A DNA stretch of 64,000 bases from Eukaryota sp. TZLM1-RC (taxonomy: Eukaryota > Metamonada: BaSk clade), in the NCBI GenBank assembly GCA_040285825.1, contig JAUPSS010000012.1:62001-126000 (forward strand), read 5' to 3'. Made by a program: the position numbers and the translations under genes. Under the pieces are notes generated by a model. That model made no database searches, had not been told where the DNA came from, and saw only the letters and a list, made by a program, of their open reading frames with translations. Every line of letters starts with the position of its first letter. Position 1 is the first letter of the stretch. Positions 31,001-40,562 of the stretch are shown here, piece by piece.

Positions 31001-34000
31001 GAGACTATTGTTGACATCTGATTATATCAACTTTGGTAGCAAAGCAATAATAACTGAGGAAATGCCTGATCCTCTGTCACTTTATCAATCAAATCTGTTA
31101 GTTTCCTCCTCTGAAATGTTCAATACAATCAATTTTAAAATCAAGTCCCCAAAAGACTCTCCTTTCCGCTGCTTAAGTCCTCCTGGTTTATCAATTTCTC
31201 CACAAGACAAAGTTGATTTGCAGTTTTCTTTTTGCCCAAAATCAATTGGTCATTTTTCTGATCAATTTGAATTAATTTCTGATAATGGTGAACATTACAT
31301 TGTCAAGGTAACAGGAAATGCTACTTCTCCTTGTATTATGTTTAGTCAAGACCGAATTGTTTTTCCACCATCACCTCTGGGAGTTGAACTCACAACCCTT
31401 CTCACTCTCACTGCTGTTGGTATCCCCTCGACTACGCTAGAGGCAAGATTGCCCCCTGATGAGACGAGAATTCCAATCACTGTTGATTTTCTTAATGGTA
31501 ATTCACTGGGCTTTAATAACCCTTCCTTATCGGTATTGGTTAAAGTCAAGAGTGACTATTCCTTATCCTTTGTTGGCTGCATTGATTTTATTACCGATTC
31601 AGGAATTAAATTTTCAATAACTTGTTGTGGGATTTTTGATAATTCATTCCTGACACTTTCACCATCATTAAAATTAAATGAAAATTACTTTCAAAATATC
31701 TTAAATAGCTCAAAAAACAATGGCAGTTACAACTCAGGGTCAATCAACTTTGATTTTCCATCAATCAATACGTGTGGGGGTCAGGGGGTTAACAACTCTG
31801 ATTATTTGGTATCTTTAGGAAACTTTCCTCCTTTTGAACCACTTCCTATTCCTAGTTTAAATGAAATTATTTCAAATTCCAACCAAAATTTGGTATTTTC
31901 TTTCTTGAGTACTTTTATTTTTGATAAATCAGCCCCCAAATGTTTTGCTGATTTCTTTTCTAATAATTGTCGATGTTTTAAACTGCTTGTCGAGAAAGTG
32001 ATTGGAAAACAGTGCAATCAGCTCAAAATCACTTCAAATAATAAAGATCAAACCCAAATTTTGCTAAACTTCACCCAAACTGCGCTAAAATTGTTGAAAT
32101 CTCGTGGTTTGTTATTAAACACTGTAAGGGCCACCTATCTCTTACCAAGAGAGCAGTTTATTGAACTTTTACTTGAGGAGTACCAATATTTTCGCCCCAA
32201 TTGCGATTTATCATCTGTTCCAATCAAAAGTGAGCTCTATTCGTCACTTGATGCCCAATATTTGGAGGTATCGAGCTCTTCTTGGACTTTGCTGTTACAC
32301 CAGTGCTTCAAAGTTTGTTTGTTGGATCCGCTTAATCCTGAAATTTTAAATATTTCAGACCAGGCTTCTGGACTAGTCAAGTTTGGATCTGAAAAATCAA
32401 AGAATTTCTATTCTTATTCTGAAACTTTGCTGCTGGCCTGGATTAATTCATTGGTAACCAAGTATTTTCCTCAAATGGATAGTAAAATTTCGAATTTTGA
32501 TACTGATTTCGCTAATTGTGTCCCCTTTGTTTGTCTATTGCTACATTATTTACCATTTTTCTGCACATCTAGTTTTTCATTTTTGAATGAATTTTCTGAT
32601 TTATCTTTAATTGATTCAGAAACTCTAAATGTTTTATTTAGAAACTATAGAAAAGATTGTGCTGGTGACATCCTGAATATTTTAACAAGAGATTTGGGGT
32701 TTGATCTAACGATTTCTATTAATGATTTACTCAATCCACTTAACAGAAATGTGCTAATTCTCCTTACAATGCTTGCTCACGTGTTGCCGGCATATAAAAA
32801 AGAATCAGCTGATCAATCAAATTTGATTGAATTCAGAGCTAAATTAGGAAGTGTTGTGTCAAAACAAATTTCTATATCTAATTCATTCAATCAACCTGTT
32901 ACTTATAGAATTATTTTTCACAACAATCATTCCAATACTTTTTCAACTGAATCAAATTTATTTGAAGTAGGTGCCCAACAAAGTGATAGTTTACGAATCG
33001 ATTACAATTGCAAATTTTCGAGAAAAGATCAATGTGGTCTCTACTTAATTCCTCTTAAAGTCGGCTTGACTTACCCTCAACCCCATTCATTTACCCTTAA
33101 ATCAATCCCCCGGATGACGCGATCTGCTCAAAAAGTTGACGTGATAGGATCATTATATAGTTTGACTTCTCACGACTTTCCTGTACAAAATCCATTTGAT
33201 AGCGAAGCCAATTTGACTTGTCAAGTAGTCGTCAGCTCAGTTGATGATCTTTTGGCTCCAAATTTTAAAAATTTCGAATCATTAGCCTCTTCTGTCAACC
33301 CCTTTACTCTCCATAGAGATTCCATTTCTCTAAAAGCCAATGAATCCACTACTCTCACCATTGACTTTTGCCCATTTCTGCTTGGTAATTTTTCCGGTTT
33401 TATTTGTTTTTCAGATGAGAATTTAGGTGAATTCATAATAGATTTAGAGGGTGTTTCTGAACTTCCAAAGGCTGCAGCGTCAACAGAGATTAGGACGAAT
33501 GCTGGTGAAAATACGGAGTTCAATATTCAAATTCCAACGAAAAATTCTCTATTTGAGTCTATTTGTAATAATAACGATGATGTAGAAGTTAATTCATTGT
33601 TTGAATCTTATTCAAATGATAACGAAATTGCTTATTTTGTTCTTAACAATGCAAAAACGGCCACTTTGCCCAATGCCTTCACGATAAACAAGTCTAGAAA
33701 AGTGTCCCAAAAGTCTAATATTTCGGGGTTAGATCGGGCAAAGCTCACCGAAGGAACACGATCAATCAAAAGAGAAGGGTCGATTATGACTGATTTATCG
33801 ATGAGAATGGGACAAAATTTTAAAAATTTCAATAATTTAACTGGAAATTTTAGGTCAAATCAATGTGGAAGACACGATATTAGAATTGTTTTAGTGTCCA
33901 AATTCGACATCAGGGTCGTGTATTTGACTGCCCACGTGACGTCTTCGGCAACCAGCCAATCATCAACTGTAGAGTTTAAGTGTCCTTTAAAGCAAAATTG

Positions 34001-36209
34001 TACAAAAGAGATTACAGTTAACAATGATTCTAGTTTTGATGAAATTTTCGATGTCAATATATCAAACAAGTCAAATTTTGCTGGAAATTCTGAATTATTC
34101 ATTTCCAAAAATTCGAAATCAACCCATTCTATCACATTTACGCCTTCCATTCTCGACAAACAAATGACATCATCAATCACCTTTACAGGTCGAGTTTCCC
34201 GTCAGACAGTTAAGTATAATTTGCTTGGGATTGCAGAGTTTCCCAAACCAGAAAAGAAACTTTCATATAATGTTATTGTACGAGAACCCTCTAAATTTTC
34301 AATCAAAATTCCGTCAAATTTTACCAAAGGGTCATTGTTAAAGGTCAAAACTGATCTTGATTGCCTTTCTGGGGACTCTACAGTCGTTATGGACTCCCAA
34401 AATCCCCAGAAATCCTTTGACTTTATCATCAGGTCAACGAAAATTGGTAGTTATTCTGGAATTCTCTCTTTGATTGATTCGCAGAATAATTCAAATATTT
34501 CTGTTTTTGAGGTCGTTGTAGAGGTTACTTCTCCACCTGCCAAGGATCAAATTTTGATTGAATCGACTGTCATCGAGTCTACAGTGGTGTCTTTGCTGAT
34601 CTATAACCCCTTAGCAGTTGACGTGCTGTTTGATGTAGTCTTGAATGGTCCTGGTCTAAGAGGAAAGCAATCATTTTTGATTGAGAAGGGATCAAACTAT
34701 AATTATGAATTTTATTTTGAACCCTATATGACCAATATTTCAAACACGGCGTCTGGGTTTGTCAAATTTTTACCTCATGATCATCGTTTGGAGGAGTCTT
34801 GGTATGAGTTGCTACTCTCCGTTGTTCCATCAAACCCGACTATGATCAGTGACGTGACATGCGAAGTTGGCAGTCAAAAACTAATCAAGTTGCCGGTATT
34901 GAACCCTAGTACTGAAAATTTGGAGTTGTCAGTGTCTGTGGATGACACATTGAATTTTTCAAAACCTAGCGGCTTTGTTCAAATTGCGGGTAATTCAACC
35001 ATGGATGTTTCTATTGTTTTTGTTCCATCAAATTTTTCAAATTTTTCAACAATGGTGACCATAACGTCAATTGAATATCCTTCGCTTGTCTGGCAGTTTG
35101 AAGTTTTGGCAGAGGGGCTCAAACCAACTGTAAATGATCCATTAGTGATCCCTTCTTGTCTGGGAAAAACGTCATCTGAAATATTGACATTTAGGAATCC
35201 TTTTAATTACAATATACAAGTTCAAATATCTGCTTTTGAAGGTGATTTGTTCAGTGGAGATCAACCCAAAGAATCTGATGAAAATTTTGTATTTGGAAAT
35301 TTTCAACTTCGGATCAAAAATTCTATCGTGTATGTCGAGAAATTTGGTGTTCTTCACCTGCCAATCGACTTTACCGCCATTGACAATTGCAAATATTTGG
35401 GAACTGTTGTTATTGAATGCTGCAACAATGATGACAAAGTTCAGTGGAACTTTCCCGTTATTGGCCAATCATATTTGATTGATTGCAATCCTTGTATTCG
35501 TACTGTATCTGCCGAATTGAGGTCAAAATTTGAGCAAAATTTGGAATTTTTCTTTTCCAAGCTTTCCATGGATAGTACTTTTTCTTTAAAATTAGATTCG
35601 AATTTCAACAGCAAATGGGTCAATTTGCCCTCAAAAACCACATCAAAGCGGTTCAAGGCTTCAATCCCAATTACCTTTTCTCCCACCAGATCTCTGTCAA
35701 GCACTGCTAATATTGTTTTTACTAACGATTCTACAGGCGGACAATGGATTTTCCCAATCAAGTTTATAGGCGATGGTTCTAACGTTTCTGATGGGGAAAT
35801 CGTGCTCAATTCAAAAAGTCTCAATATCCCAGTTAGTTTTGATTTAAAATTGACCAATGTTGTTAACCAAGAGGAGTCATTTGAGGTGTTTGTCAAAGCT
35901 AGCGAGTTTTCGGTTTCGCCCATGTCTGGCACCTTACCTCCTCTCAGTTTAAGACAATCAATTGTTTTGGAAATCACCTTTACTCCAACCCATTCGAAAG
36001 TAATTAATTCAATTTTGGTTATACGGTCAAGTTCTTTTGAATGGAGGTATCAGCTTATTGGTAATCCGCCTAGTTACGAAATCCCAACAGGAACGCCTAC
36101 TTTCAGTTCAAGACTCGACTATAAACATCTGAATGCATTAAAAAAGGCGCAAAAACCAAAAAATAGAAATTTTATTAAAAGTAATATTGCTAGATTGGGG
36201 CTAAAGTAG
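28062..36209 (+). CDS. CFAP47: CFAP47-like cilia/flagella protein
   Basis: 2715-residue uninterrupted ORF. Repeated Ig-like ASH/MSP-type units open the protein (AQLVDFGRVACFSKSTYDLH, LTNSGGSQAEVSFSV) and recur throughout (ELDFGRLTIGSKGVKYFNIY, LDFGLCLAGDSVTKSF, IIFDRVFVGQTGHVTVDVSN). Around residues 1445-1560 a calponin-homology domain appears (YSETLLLAWINSLVTKYF, FDTDFANCVPFVCLLLHYLP), followed by more ASH units. This ASH-CH-ASH order is that of CFAP47, an axonemal central-apparatus protein. HYDIN and CFAP65 are alternatives, but they do not share this single mid-protein CH domain. Presence implies a motile axoneme. The first ~600 bp are C-rich in codon use and the rest AT-rich. An A8 run near 28793-28800 stays in frame. 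Confidence 0.85.
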   Translation: MGSHPKLNLEKAQLVDFGRVACFSKSTYDLHLTNSGGSQAEVSFSVTQSLVNLAISPSSISIPPGSDQTITLTLQAREKGIFKAFVQVTTKSNSGYFSQTTLDVNALVVGTKLSFHSPSSGQQLSELSFDRSIPIFFGESVSFTVPLFNDTPSRASFNIVHDRAPDCLEESILTADVIDYLSVSPKTGQLSPLEKSEITFSINPQVSQSIMSMIQRLIMRNEVASVINSNGFRIKFMINVNCDPKKSSFNLFLNLDFIFPVVSCSQYEIFFPETGVNKKNSVPVTLTNQNNQDVAVSFDKIAHFCINPSQSILKPNTRATFICTFNPKRSGKISGKVFLNIGKSSKFLLKLLPITLSGSSYLSKNNQSINLTKTNNSEEIYKLNTIKKPLFKTDPSILDPLNPYQLDVEEMEGNYEHRTQYIKHLREQRVKKAQKARDIERKRFENAVDLGIKPDDSFPHLKPLPLTESVEFGSKRKDLREAALVNRYLDSSIYIEKKFPPPSKIESSGLRYLDEDELSLVITSQLELDFGRLTIGSKGVKYFNIYNGTDSAISVKIDVTGHDLIDCHQSTRHPQLVPAKSVAGFSVVLNSANFNKIEQFSSNVNVIINNQAVFQFSIMGEIVPVTVNAVPDLIGFDLTHDDPENLGKSTEEKCEEIFALANPGNLNLDFKLMQKPSFLIISPTYGSISAFNSTKIKAVFIPDENLSYSDSVVFKITNDYTIKVDIVAKIPEGKLVTSSTVRKGLDFGLCLAGDSVTKSFLIKNVGKFDSFFRIHSKLLSKADFTISPSSGLIKAAGEAEVSIKLAPSVQSESSRLSHVFELLCSGQPKIKIHCKAKVDVAKIKVNPDSIIFDRVFVGQTGHVTVDVSNLSECSTDVLLDFSDYPAFDVDFSKSTPNSILYHKPPINQKLIDSSPSQKQPSISNRRAYLLRLSSLASNKVCLSYSPKKVEELTFEIPLSFPSFNFDCDCQFSIKSTSSLGRLLLTSDYINFGSKAIITEEMPDPLSLYQSNLLVSSSEMFNTINFKIKSPKDSPFRCLSPPGLSISPQDKVDLQFSFCPKSIGHFSDQFELISDNGEHYIVKVTGNATSPCIMFSQDRIVFPPSPLGVELTTLLTLTAVGIPSTTLEARLPPDETRIPITVDFLNGNSLGFNNPSLSVLVKVKSDYSLSFVGCIDFITDSGIKFSITCCGIFDNSFLTLSPSLKLNENYFQNILNSSKNNGSYNSGSINFDFPSINTCGGQGVNNSDYLVSLGNFPPFEPLPIPSLNEIISNSNQNLVFSFLSTFIFDKSAPKCFADFFSNNCRCFKLLVEKVIGKQCNQLKITSNNKDQTQILLNFTQTALKLLKSRGLLLNTVRATYLLPREQFIELLLEEYQYFRPNCDLSSVPIKSELYSSLDAQYLEVSSSSWTLLLHQCFKVCLLDPLNPEILNISDQASGLVKFGSEKSKNFYSYSETLLLAWINSLVTKYFPQMDSKISNFDTDFANCVPFVCLLLHYLPFFCTSSFSFLNEFSDLSLIDSETLNVLFRNYRKDCAGDILNILTRDLGFDLTISINDLLNPLNRNVLILLTMLAHVLPAYKKESADQSNLIEFRAKLGSVVSKQISISNSFNQPVTYRIIFHNNHSNTFSTESNLFEVGAQQSDSLRIDYNCKFSRKDQCGLYLIPLKVGLTYPQPHSFTLKSIPRMTRSAQKVDVIGSLYSLTSHDFPVQNPFDSEANLTCQVVVSSVDDLLAPNFKNFESLASSVNPFTLHRDSISLKANESTTLTIDFCPFLLGNFSGFICFSDENLGEFIIDLEGVSELPKAAASTEIRTNAGENTEFNIQIPTKNSLFESICNNNDDVEVNSLFESYSNDNEIAYFVLNNAKTATLPNAFTINKSRKVSQKSNISGLDRAKLTEGTRSIKREGSIMTDLSMRMGQNFKNFNNLTGNFRSNQCGRHDIRIVLVSKFDIRVVYLTAHVTSSATSQSSTVEFKCPLKQNCTKEITVNNDSSFDEIFDVNISNKSNFAGNSELFISKNSKSTHSITFTPSILDKQMTSSITFTGRVSRQTVKYNLLGIAEFPKPEKKLSYNVIVREPSKFSIKIPSNFTKGSLLKVKTDLDCLSGDSTVVMDSQNPQKSFDFIIRSTKIGSYSGILSLIDSQNNSNISVFEVVVEVTSPPAKDQILIESTVIESTVVSLLIYNPLAVDVLFDVVLNGPGLRGKQSFLIEKGSNYNYEFYFEPYMTNISNTASGFVKFLPHDHRLEESWYELLLSVVPSNPTMISDVTCEVGSQKLIKLPVLNPSTENLELSVSVDDTLNFSKPSGFVQIAGNSTMDVSIVFVPSNFSNFSTMVTITSIEYPSLVWQFEVLAEGLKPTVNDPLVIPSCLGKTSSEILTFRNPFNYNIQVQISAFEGDLFSGDQPKESDENFVFGNFQLRIKNSIVYVEKFGVLHLPIDFTAIDNCKYLGTVVIECCNNDDKVQWNFPVIGQSYLIDCNPCIRTVSAELRSKFEQNLEFFFSKLSMDSTFSLKLDSNFNSKWVNLPSKTTSKRFKASIPITFSPTRSLSSTANIVFTNDSTGGQWIFPIKFIGDGSNVSDGEIVLNSKSLNIPVSFDLKLTNVVNQEESFEVFVKASEFSVSPMSGTLPPLSLRQSIVLEITFTPTHSKVINSILVIRSSSFEWRYQLIGNPPSYEIPTGTPTFSSRLDYKHLNALKKAQKPKNRNFIKSNIARLGLK

Positions 36210-36543
36210 CTTTGGATTTGTATTATATTAAGTTTATTTAATAAATGATTAATAATTAGTAAGAATTAAATTTTTTTGAGTTAATATTGAGTATGATAAT
36301 CTTCTATAAACAAATAAAAACAAATAAATAAATCAAAAATTTTGAGTGAAGAGAGTCATCGTGTCAGTGCTAGTGTTGAGAATATTCGCACCACTATAAG
36401 CAGTACAAAATCGTAATTGCAAATCACAAATTTTTTCATTGAAGTTTAAATCCTAACACTGCCCCATTGTGAGTTTGGTGAACAGTGTACACTTCTTTTA
36501 GCCGTTTTTTGACTGATTGTACATTTGGTAAGAAGTTTTATTT
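36210..36543. other. 3' flank of CFAP47 gene
   Basis: AT-rich, with AATAAA motifs shortly after the stop (for example near 36238-36245). Nothing else seen. Confidence 0.4.
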
Positions 36544-37190
36544 ATGAAAAAATATTCTTGTAGATTTCTTGAAGATTCTCATTTGTTAGATCCAAGCTGC
36601 AGTCGATATTTGAGTGAGTTACCTTCTGAACTTGGAACTTTTGCCACCACAAGTCTGGACCAAGTGTTTCCCCTAATCAATTCAAGAAATTCCGAACCGA
36701 TCTCTTTTCAATTTGCAATTTTCTTGTGAACAACTTCAGCAAAAGCTTGGATTTTGATGTTAGTCTTGGCTTGGCTGAGAAGAAATCCTTTTGCAAATCT
36801 GTTACATGTGTGACAATATGTCCAACACTTTAGTAACAATCAATCCTCAATTTGGAGGCACTCTGTTAACTGATTCTGCCCGGACTTTGATACTTTTGCA
36901 TTTTATATGGGCTCAGAATTTGCCCCATAATTTAATTTAATTTGTAAATGTAATTCTAAAATTTCTATCATTCATTCATAAATGTAAATATTACCCCTAA
37001 AAGCAAGGTTCACGATGCAGTAAGTGACCAATCATATTGTATGTACAAGTCTCATAGAATTAAATATTTTTTGAATCTTCTTTTGTCAAATCTTTTTGAT
37101 GCTTTAGATAGATTTCAGAAGAATAGTAGAGGTGATTTTATCTTACCTGGTTCAAATTGAACCTTTATTGTAGCAAAATATGATGTCTGT
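36544..37190 (+). mobile_element. LINE 3' fragment, decayed
   Basis: Plus-strand pieces match the LINE ORF in order: SRYLSELPSELG, then CEQLQQKLGF, then HFIWAQNLPHNLI (zinc-knuckle approach). Next come HDAVSDQSYCMYKSHRIKYF and FQKNSRGDFILPGSN, equivalent to HDAVRDQIHAMCNSYHIESF in the best copy. Many stops and frameshifts. Confidence 0.6.
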
Positions 37191-37326
37191 TGTTCATCGT
37201 AATGTTTCAAGTGAAAGGTTAGTTAAACATGAAATTCTTTATCATCTTTCAAATGCTGGAAAATTCAAAATCAAAAAATGCAGAACACCAATGTCCAAAT
37301 TGTTTACCATACACCATTCCCAGTGT

Positions 37327-37398
37327 GCCTCGGTGGTCTAGGGGTATGATTCTCGCTTAGGGTGCGAGAGGTCCCGGGTTCAAATCCCGGCCGAGGCC
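37327..37398 (+). tRNA. tRNA-Pro (AGG)
   Basis: Complete cloverleaf. The acceptor stem is GCCTCGG/CCGAGGC. The anticodon stem-loop CTCGC-TTAGGGT-GCGAG has anticodon AGG. The T-arm GGTTCAAATC is flanked by CCCGG stems. A-box (TGGTCTAGGGG) and B-box (GGTTCAAAT) promoter elements are intact. No intron. It closely resembles the standard eukaryotic tRNA-Pro(AGG). The anticodon's A34 is normally edited to inosine to read CCU/CCC/CCA. No T-run terminator is obvious right after it. Confidence 0.96.
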
Positions 37399-37831
37399 TT
37401 ATTGGTAAGATTTGCTCATGCATTAGTTTTCATGCAACAATAATCCACATTCGTTGAGACTGAATTGTTAGAAACGTAAAATGGTGAATTTGTAGGTTTT
37501 TCGATTTCGAATACTGTTCCAGGGGCAATTGTTGAAGCAGTATGTGCACCAGTGATTGTCCAAATAGAATACTTGGATCAAAGTTGATTGTTGAAGTAAT
37601 TTCTACTTCAAATAACAGTCATTTCAACCTTTTAGTTTGGTCTATGAATCTGTCTAGTATATGATCATGTATCTTGACCGTACTTGATTTTATTTTTGTT
37701 CAAGAAATGTGAAGTCAAGGTGGTCGTTGTTTAACAATATCATCAAATATGAAAAATAAAACTTAATACTAAAAGTAATTGATACCGAGAAAATAAGAAA
37801 ACACCATTTTTCCTCTTTTCAACAACGTCAA
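37399..37831. other. Spacer between tRNA-Pro and eIF4B-like gene
   Basis: 433 bp, AT-rich, with no gene seen. It holds the presumed promoter of the downstream gene. Confidence 0.4.
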
Positions 37832-39124
37832 ATGCCTCCTAAGAAACAGAAGAAACAAAAGTTCGTCCCCCTTTCAGACCCTGTAGAGCAAAGCTGGGCA
37901 GACATAGGAGATTTCCAACTAGGAGAAGACTCTGGGCTTGGCCAGAGCTTTTCACTGACCATTGCTGAGCCGCTTATGGAAGTGCCCGCTACTTCTTCCT
38001 CTTTTCGTCCATCTAGACCTCAGGTGAACCAGGGTCGTCCAAAGGATCATACATATGATATACCGACCTCTGGAACGTACCACGCCAAGATTGTGGGTTT
38101 AACACCAAATGTCACCGACGAGCACATTCGCCGTGCTTTCAGAGGAGTCACTAATATACGAAGAAACAGACAGTCTGCTTTCGTCGACCTTGAGGACAAA
38201 GAGGCGTTTATTGATTGTATGGAGAGTTGGGGAAAGCCAGTTGGTCCCTGCAACCCCAGAACCTTCCCTGCTGACCCACCCAAAGTAGACATTACCAATG
38301 GAGTGTCTGACTGGAGGCGTGCTCCAAGGTCCACTCCTGTTCAACGTGATGACCGTGAAAAACGTCCCAGAGAACCCCGTGCTGAAGTAGAGGATATAAC
38401 ACGAGACGCTTTTGGCTCCAGCAAACCTGTTTCTCATAGCAACACTCGCCGTGGATATCTGCAACCCAAAAGAGACCGTAAGCCCGACATTGCCTTTGAA
38501 CGTCCTAACAACCCCCCTGCACCCAAACCTCCTCAACGTCCAACATTCGTGACGGACGGCATTGATAAGCTTAAGGAAAAGCTCGAGGAAGCAGAGGCCC
38601 CTGCTACTATCTTTGGGAATGCTAAACCTATTGCAACCCCCCAAGAACCTATTCTTCCAGAGGTCACTACTCCTGAAACTGTGGAAGAACAACCCACTAA
38701 GCCCAGAGCCCAAGACGTTCGAAAGCAGGATAGTGTGAAACCACACTCCCGAGGTCGCAAGGAAAGGAAACAAAGAGAACCCAAACCGGAACCAGAACTT
38801 GATTGGGTAGGTGTACGATCTGAAACCAAGGCATCTCGTCCCCCTGTAGCAGTAGAGCAACAGCCTCAGAAAGTCCCTGAAAAACCTGTCCAAGAACGCA
38901 GGAACTCCAGAGGTGGTCAGATCAAGAACAGAGGTGGCTATGGTAGACGTGGGTCTTCACAAAAACCAAGAGACACTCAACGGGAAAACAACAGTGTTCA
39001 ACCGAAGGTTTTTGTTACCCAAAGGAGATCCTCACAACCTAAATCGCAACCAGAACCAGAAAAGCCAAAACAGAACACATCTACTGCCAATACTTTTAGT
39101 CTTTTGTCAACCACAGATGCTTAA
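37832..39124 (+). CDS. eIF4B-like RRM and RGG-rich RNA-binding protein
   Basis: 430 residues. The start is Lys-rich (MPPKKQKKQKFVPLSD) with a short acidic segment SWADIGDFQLGEDSGL. An RRM spans about residues 80-140 (YHAKIVGLTPNVTDEHIRRA, then NRQSAFVDLEDKEAFIDCME). The rest is disordered and rich in Pro, Arg, Glu and Gly (DREKRPREPRAEVE, RRNSRGGQIKNRGGYGRRGS). A basic start, one RRM and a long charged Arg-rich tail are the plan of eIF4B/eIF4H, cofactors that stimulate the eIF4A helicase in translation initiation. The RRM lacks aromatic-rich RNP1/RNP2 matches, so the family call is likely but not certain. A long antisense frame (38099-38893) is a shadow of its codon bias. Confidence 0.6.
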   Translation: MPPKKQKKQKFVPLSDPVEQSWADIGDFQLGEDSGLGQSFSLTIAEPLMEVPATSSSFRPSRPQVNQGRPKDHTYDIPTSGTYHAKIVGLTPNVTDEHIRRAFRGVTNIRRNRQSAFVDLEDKEAFIDCMESWGKPVGPCNPRTFPADPPKVDITNGVSDWRRAPRSTPVQRDDREKRPREPRAEVEDITRDAFGSSKPVSHSNTRRGYLQPKRDRKPDIAFERPNNPPAPKPPQRPTFVTDGIDKLKEKLEEAEAPATIFGNAKPIATPQEPILPEVTTPETVEEQPTKPRAQDVRKQDSVKPHSRGRKERKQREPKPEPELDWVGVRSETKASRPPVAVEQQPQKVPEKPVQERRNSRGGQIKNRGGYGRRGSSQKPRDTQRENNSVQPKVFVTQRRSSQPKSQPEPEKPKQNTSTANTFSLLSTTDA

Positions 39125-39399
39125 TTTAGGCAATGTTTTTGTTTTAGTAAAAGTTATTTTATGTTTACTTTGTTTTGTGAAAATTGTTTTCAATTGGCAA
39201 TACAACTTTTAGGCTTCTTGAATCGCTACTATTTGTCAGTTCATCTAGAATCTCAGTATATCTAAAATTTACTTTCAAATGTGGACATTGGCCAAACACG
39301 ATAATCCCACTTGAACAAATTTTCTGTTCAATGTCAAGAACAGTTCCTCTTCGTGCTTAATTACTCGAATTTCTATAAATTTTTGGTGGTCTTTTAAAT

Positions 39400-40080
39400 G
39401 ATACAGAATTTTGATCTACAATGCGCCTTCGGTGTTTCATTTGGTCTGATAACGTTCCTCATAATTTGGTTTGCAAATATGGATCAAAAATCTCTCCAAA
39501 CCATTTTTTAATTGTAAACACTTTACTACATTCCGACCAAAAGTTCATGATGCAGTGAGGGATCAACTCTATTGTATGTCAAAGTCACACAGAATTGTTT
39601 CCTATTTAGAACCATTACTCTCTCCTTTGGCTGATGAAGATACTTTGAATTTTTTTGGTCGAAATAGATGCGACTTAATGCTTGAAGGGCTTAAATGAAC
39701 CACTATCATTACTGATGTGAGATCCACTGATTTGTGTAATAATTCTTTTTATACCGTTAGCTTAGTCAAAACACAAGAATCCTCTGCCTGTAACCGAAAA
39801 CACTAAAATTGATAATTTAAAGAACAGTTGCTTTCTTGGATGCTGAATCGCATACTCATTATGTCTTTTGTCCATTTGCGTATTTCCTACAAGCCTTGCT
39901 CGGACCACTTGCTCTATCATTTTTAAATATTTTTTTTTTCAAATTGTGAAACATCGTACAGGAAAAATTTTTGCCAAAATGTTTTGTGAGAACAGATTTT
40001 TTTTGAGACAACTGAAATATATTCATCAAAAAATTCAAGCGCAAACAAAAACAACTAAACAAAAGACTGGAACTCAATTT
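39400..40080 (+). mobile_element. LINE 3' fragment, decayed (plus strand)
   Basis: From about 39418: MRLRCFIWSDNVPHNLVCKY, KVHDAVRDQLYCMSKSHRIV, EPLLSPLADEDTLNFFGRNR. These are closely similar to the copy at 8045-8976 and to the best LINE copy. The following part is broken by frameshifts and ends near 40080, where an oppositely oriented copy begins. Confidence 0.65.
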
Positions 40081-40562
40081 GCTTAATACACGTTTCAACA
40101 TCATCAAATCTTTTGAGGTGCGATTTTCACACTGTACTCCTTATTGTAACAATGCTTTGGTTAGTATTTCTGGAATTGCTTTAAGAAAACCAAAAACAAT
40201 TCTATTGTGCCAGAAATTTAAGTTCAATTCTTTTCCTGCTCTTTCCTGTATTAAACTTCTGAAACCTTCGAGAAATTCAATCCCAGATATTCCAATGTTA
40301 CCAAAACGAGAAACAGCAAATGGAACCAGCTGATACTTTACATGCTCAACACGCCCAAGCTGAGATAAAGGCTCTTTAAGGACATATAGGCATATTTAAA
40401 GGAAACCAAACTTCTGGGTGGAATTTCTTGTATATCGGCAGGATAGCATTTGGACCAGATGTCAGGAGGAAGGCATTCAATTTCATTCTGCAAAGACACT
40501 AAATAATCACTGACACAATGTTCTATTAAATGTTGGTTTTCAGGACAGAATTGTATTTTCAA
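40081..40562 (-). mobile_element. LINE fragment with internal deletion (minus strand)
   Basis: Minus-strand frame 40338-40562 reads LPPDIWSKCYPADIQEIPPR then SLVSFKYAYMSL, matching LSPDLWQSCFPISIQEIPDR upstream of the zinc knuckle in the best copy. It then jumps to PLSQLGRVEHVKYQLVPFAV (40333 downward), the C-terminal domain. The zinc knuckle and first part of the endonuclease-like domain are therefore deleted. Convergent with the fragment at 39400-40080. Confidence 0.6.

Noticed and set aside
35441-35977. 178-codon minus-strand ORF inside the CFAP47 gene
   Set aside because: Antisense shadow; the plus-strand frame continues intact through it with ASH-type repeats.
38099-38893. 264-codon minus-strand ORF
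   Set aside because: It lies antisense to the eIF4B-like gene, has no domain features, and arises from that gene's codon bias.
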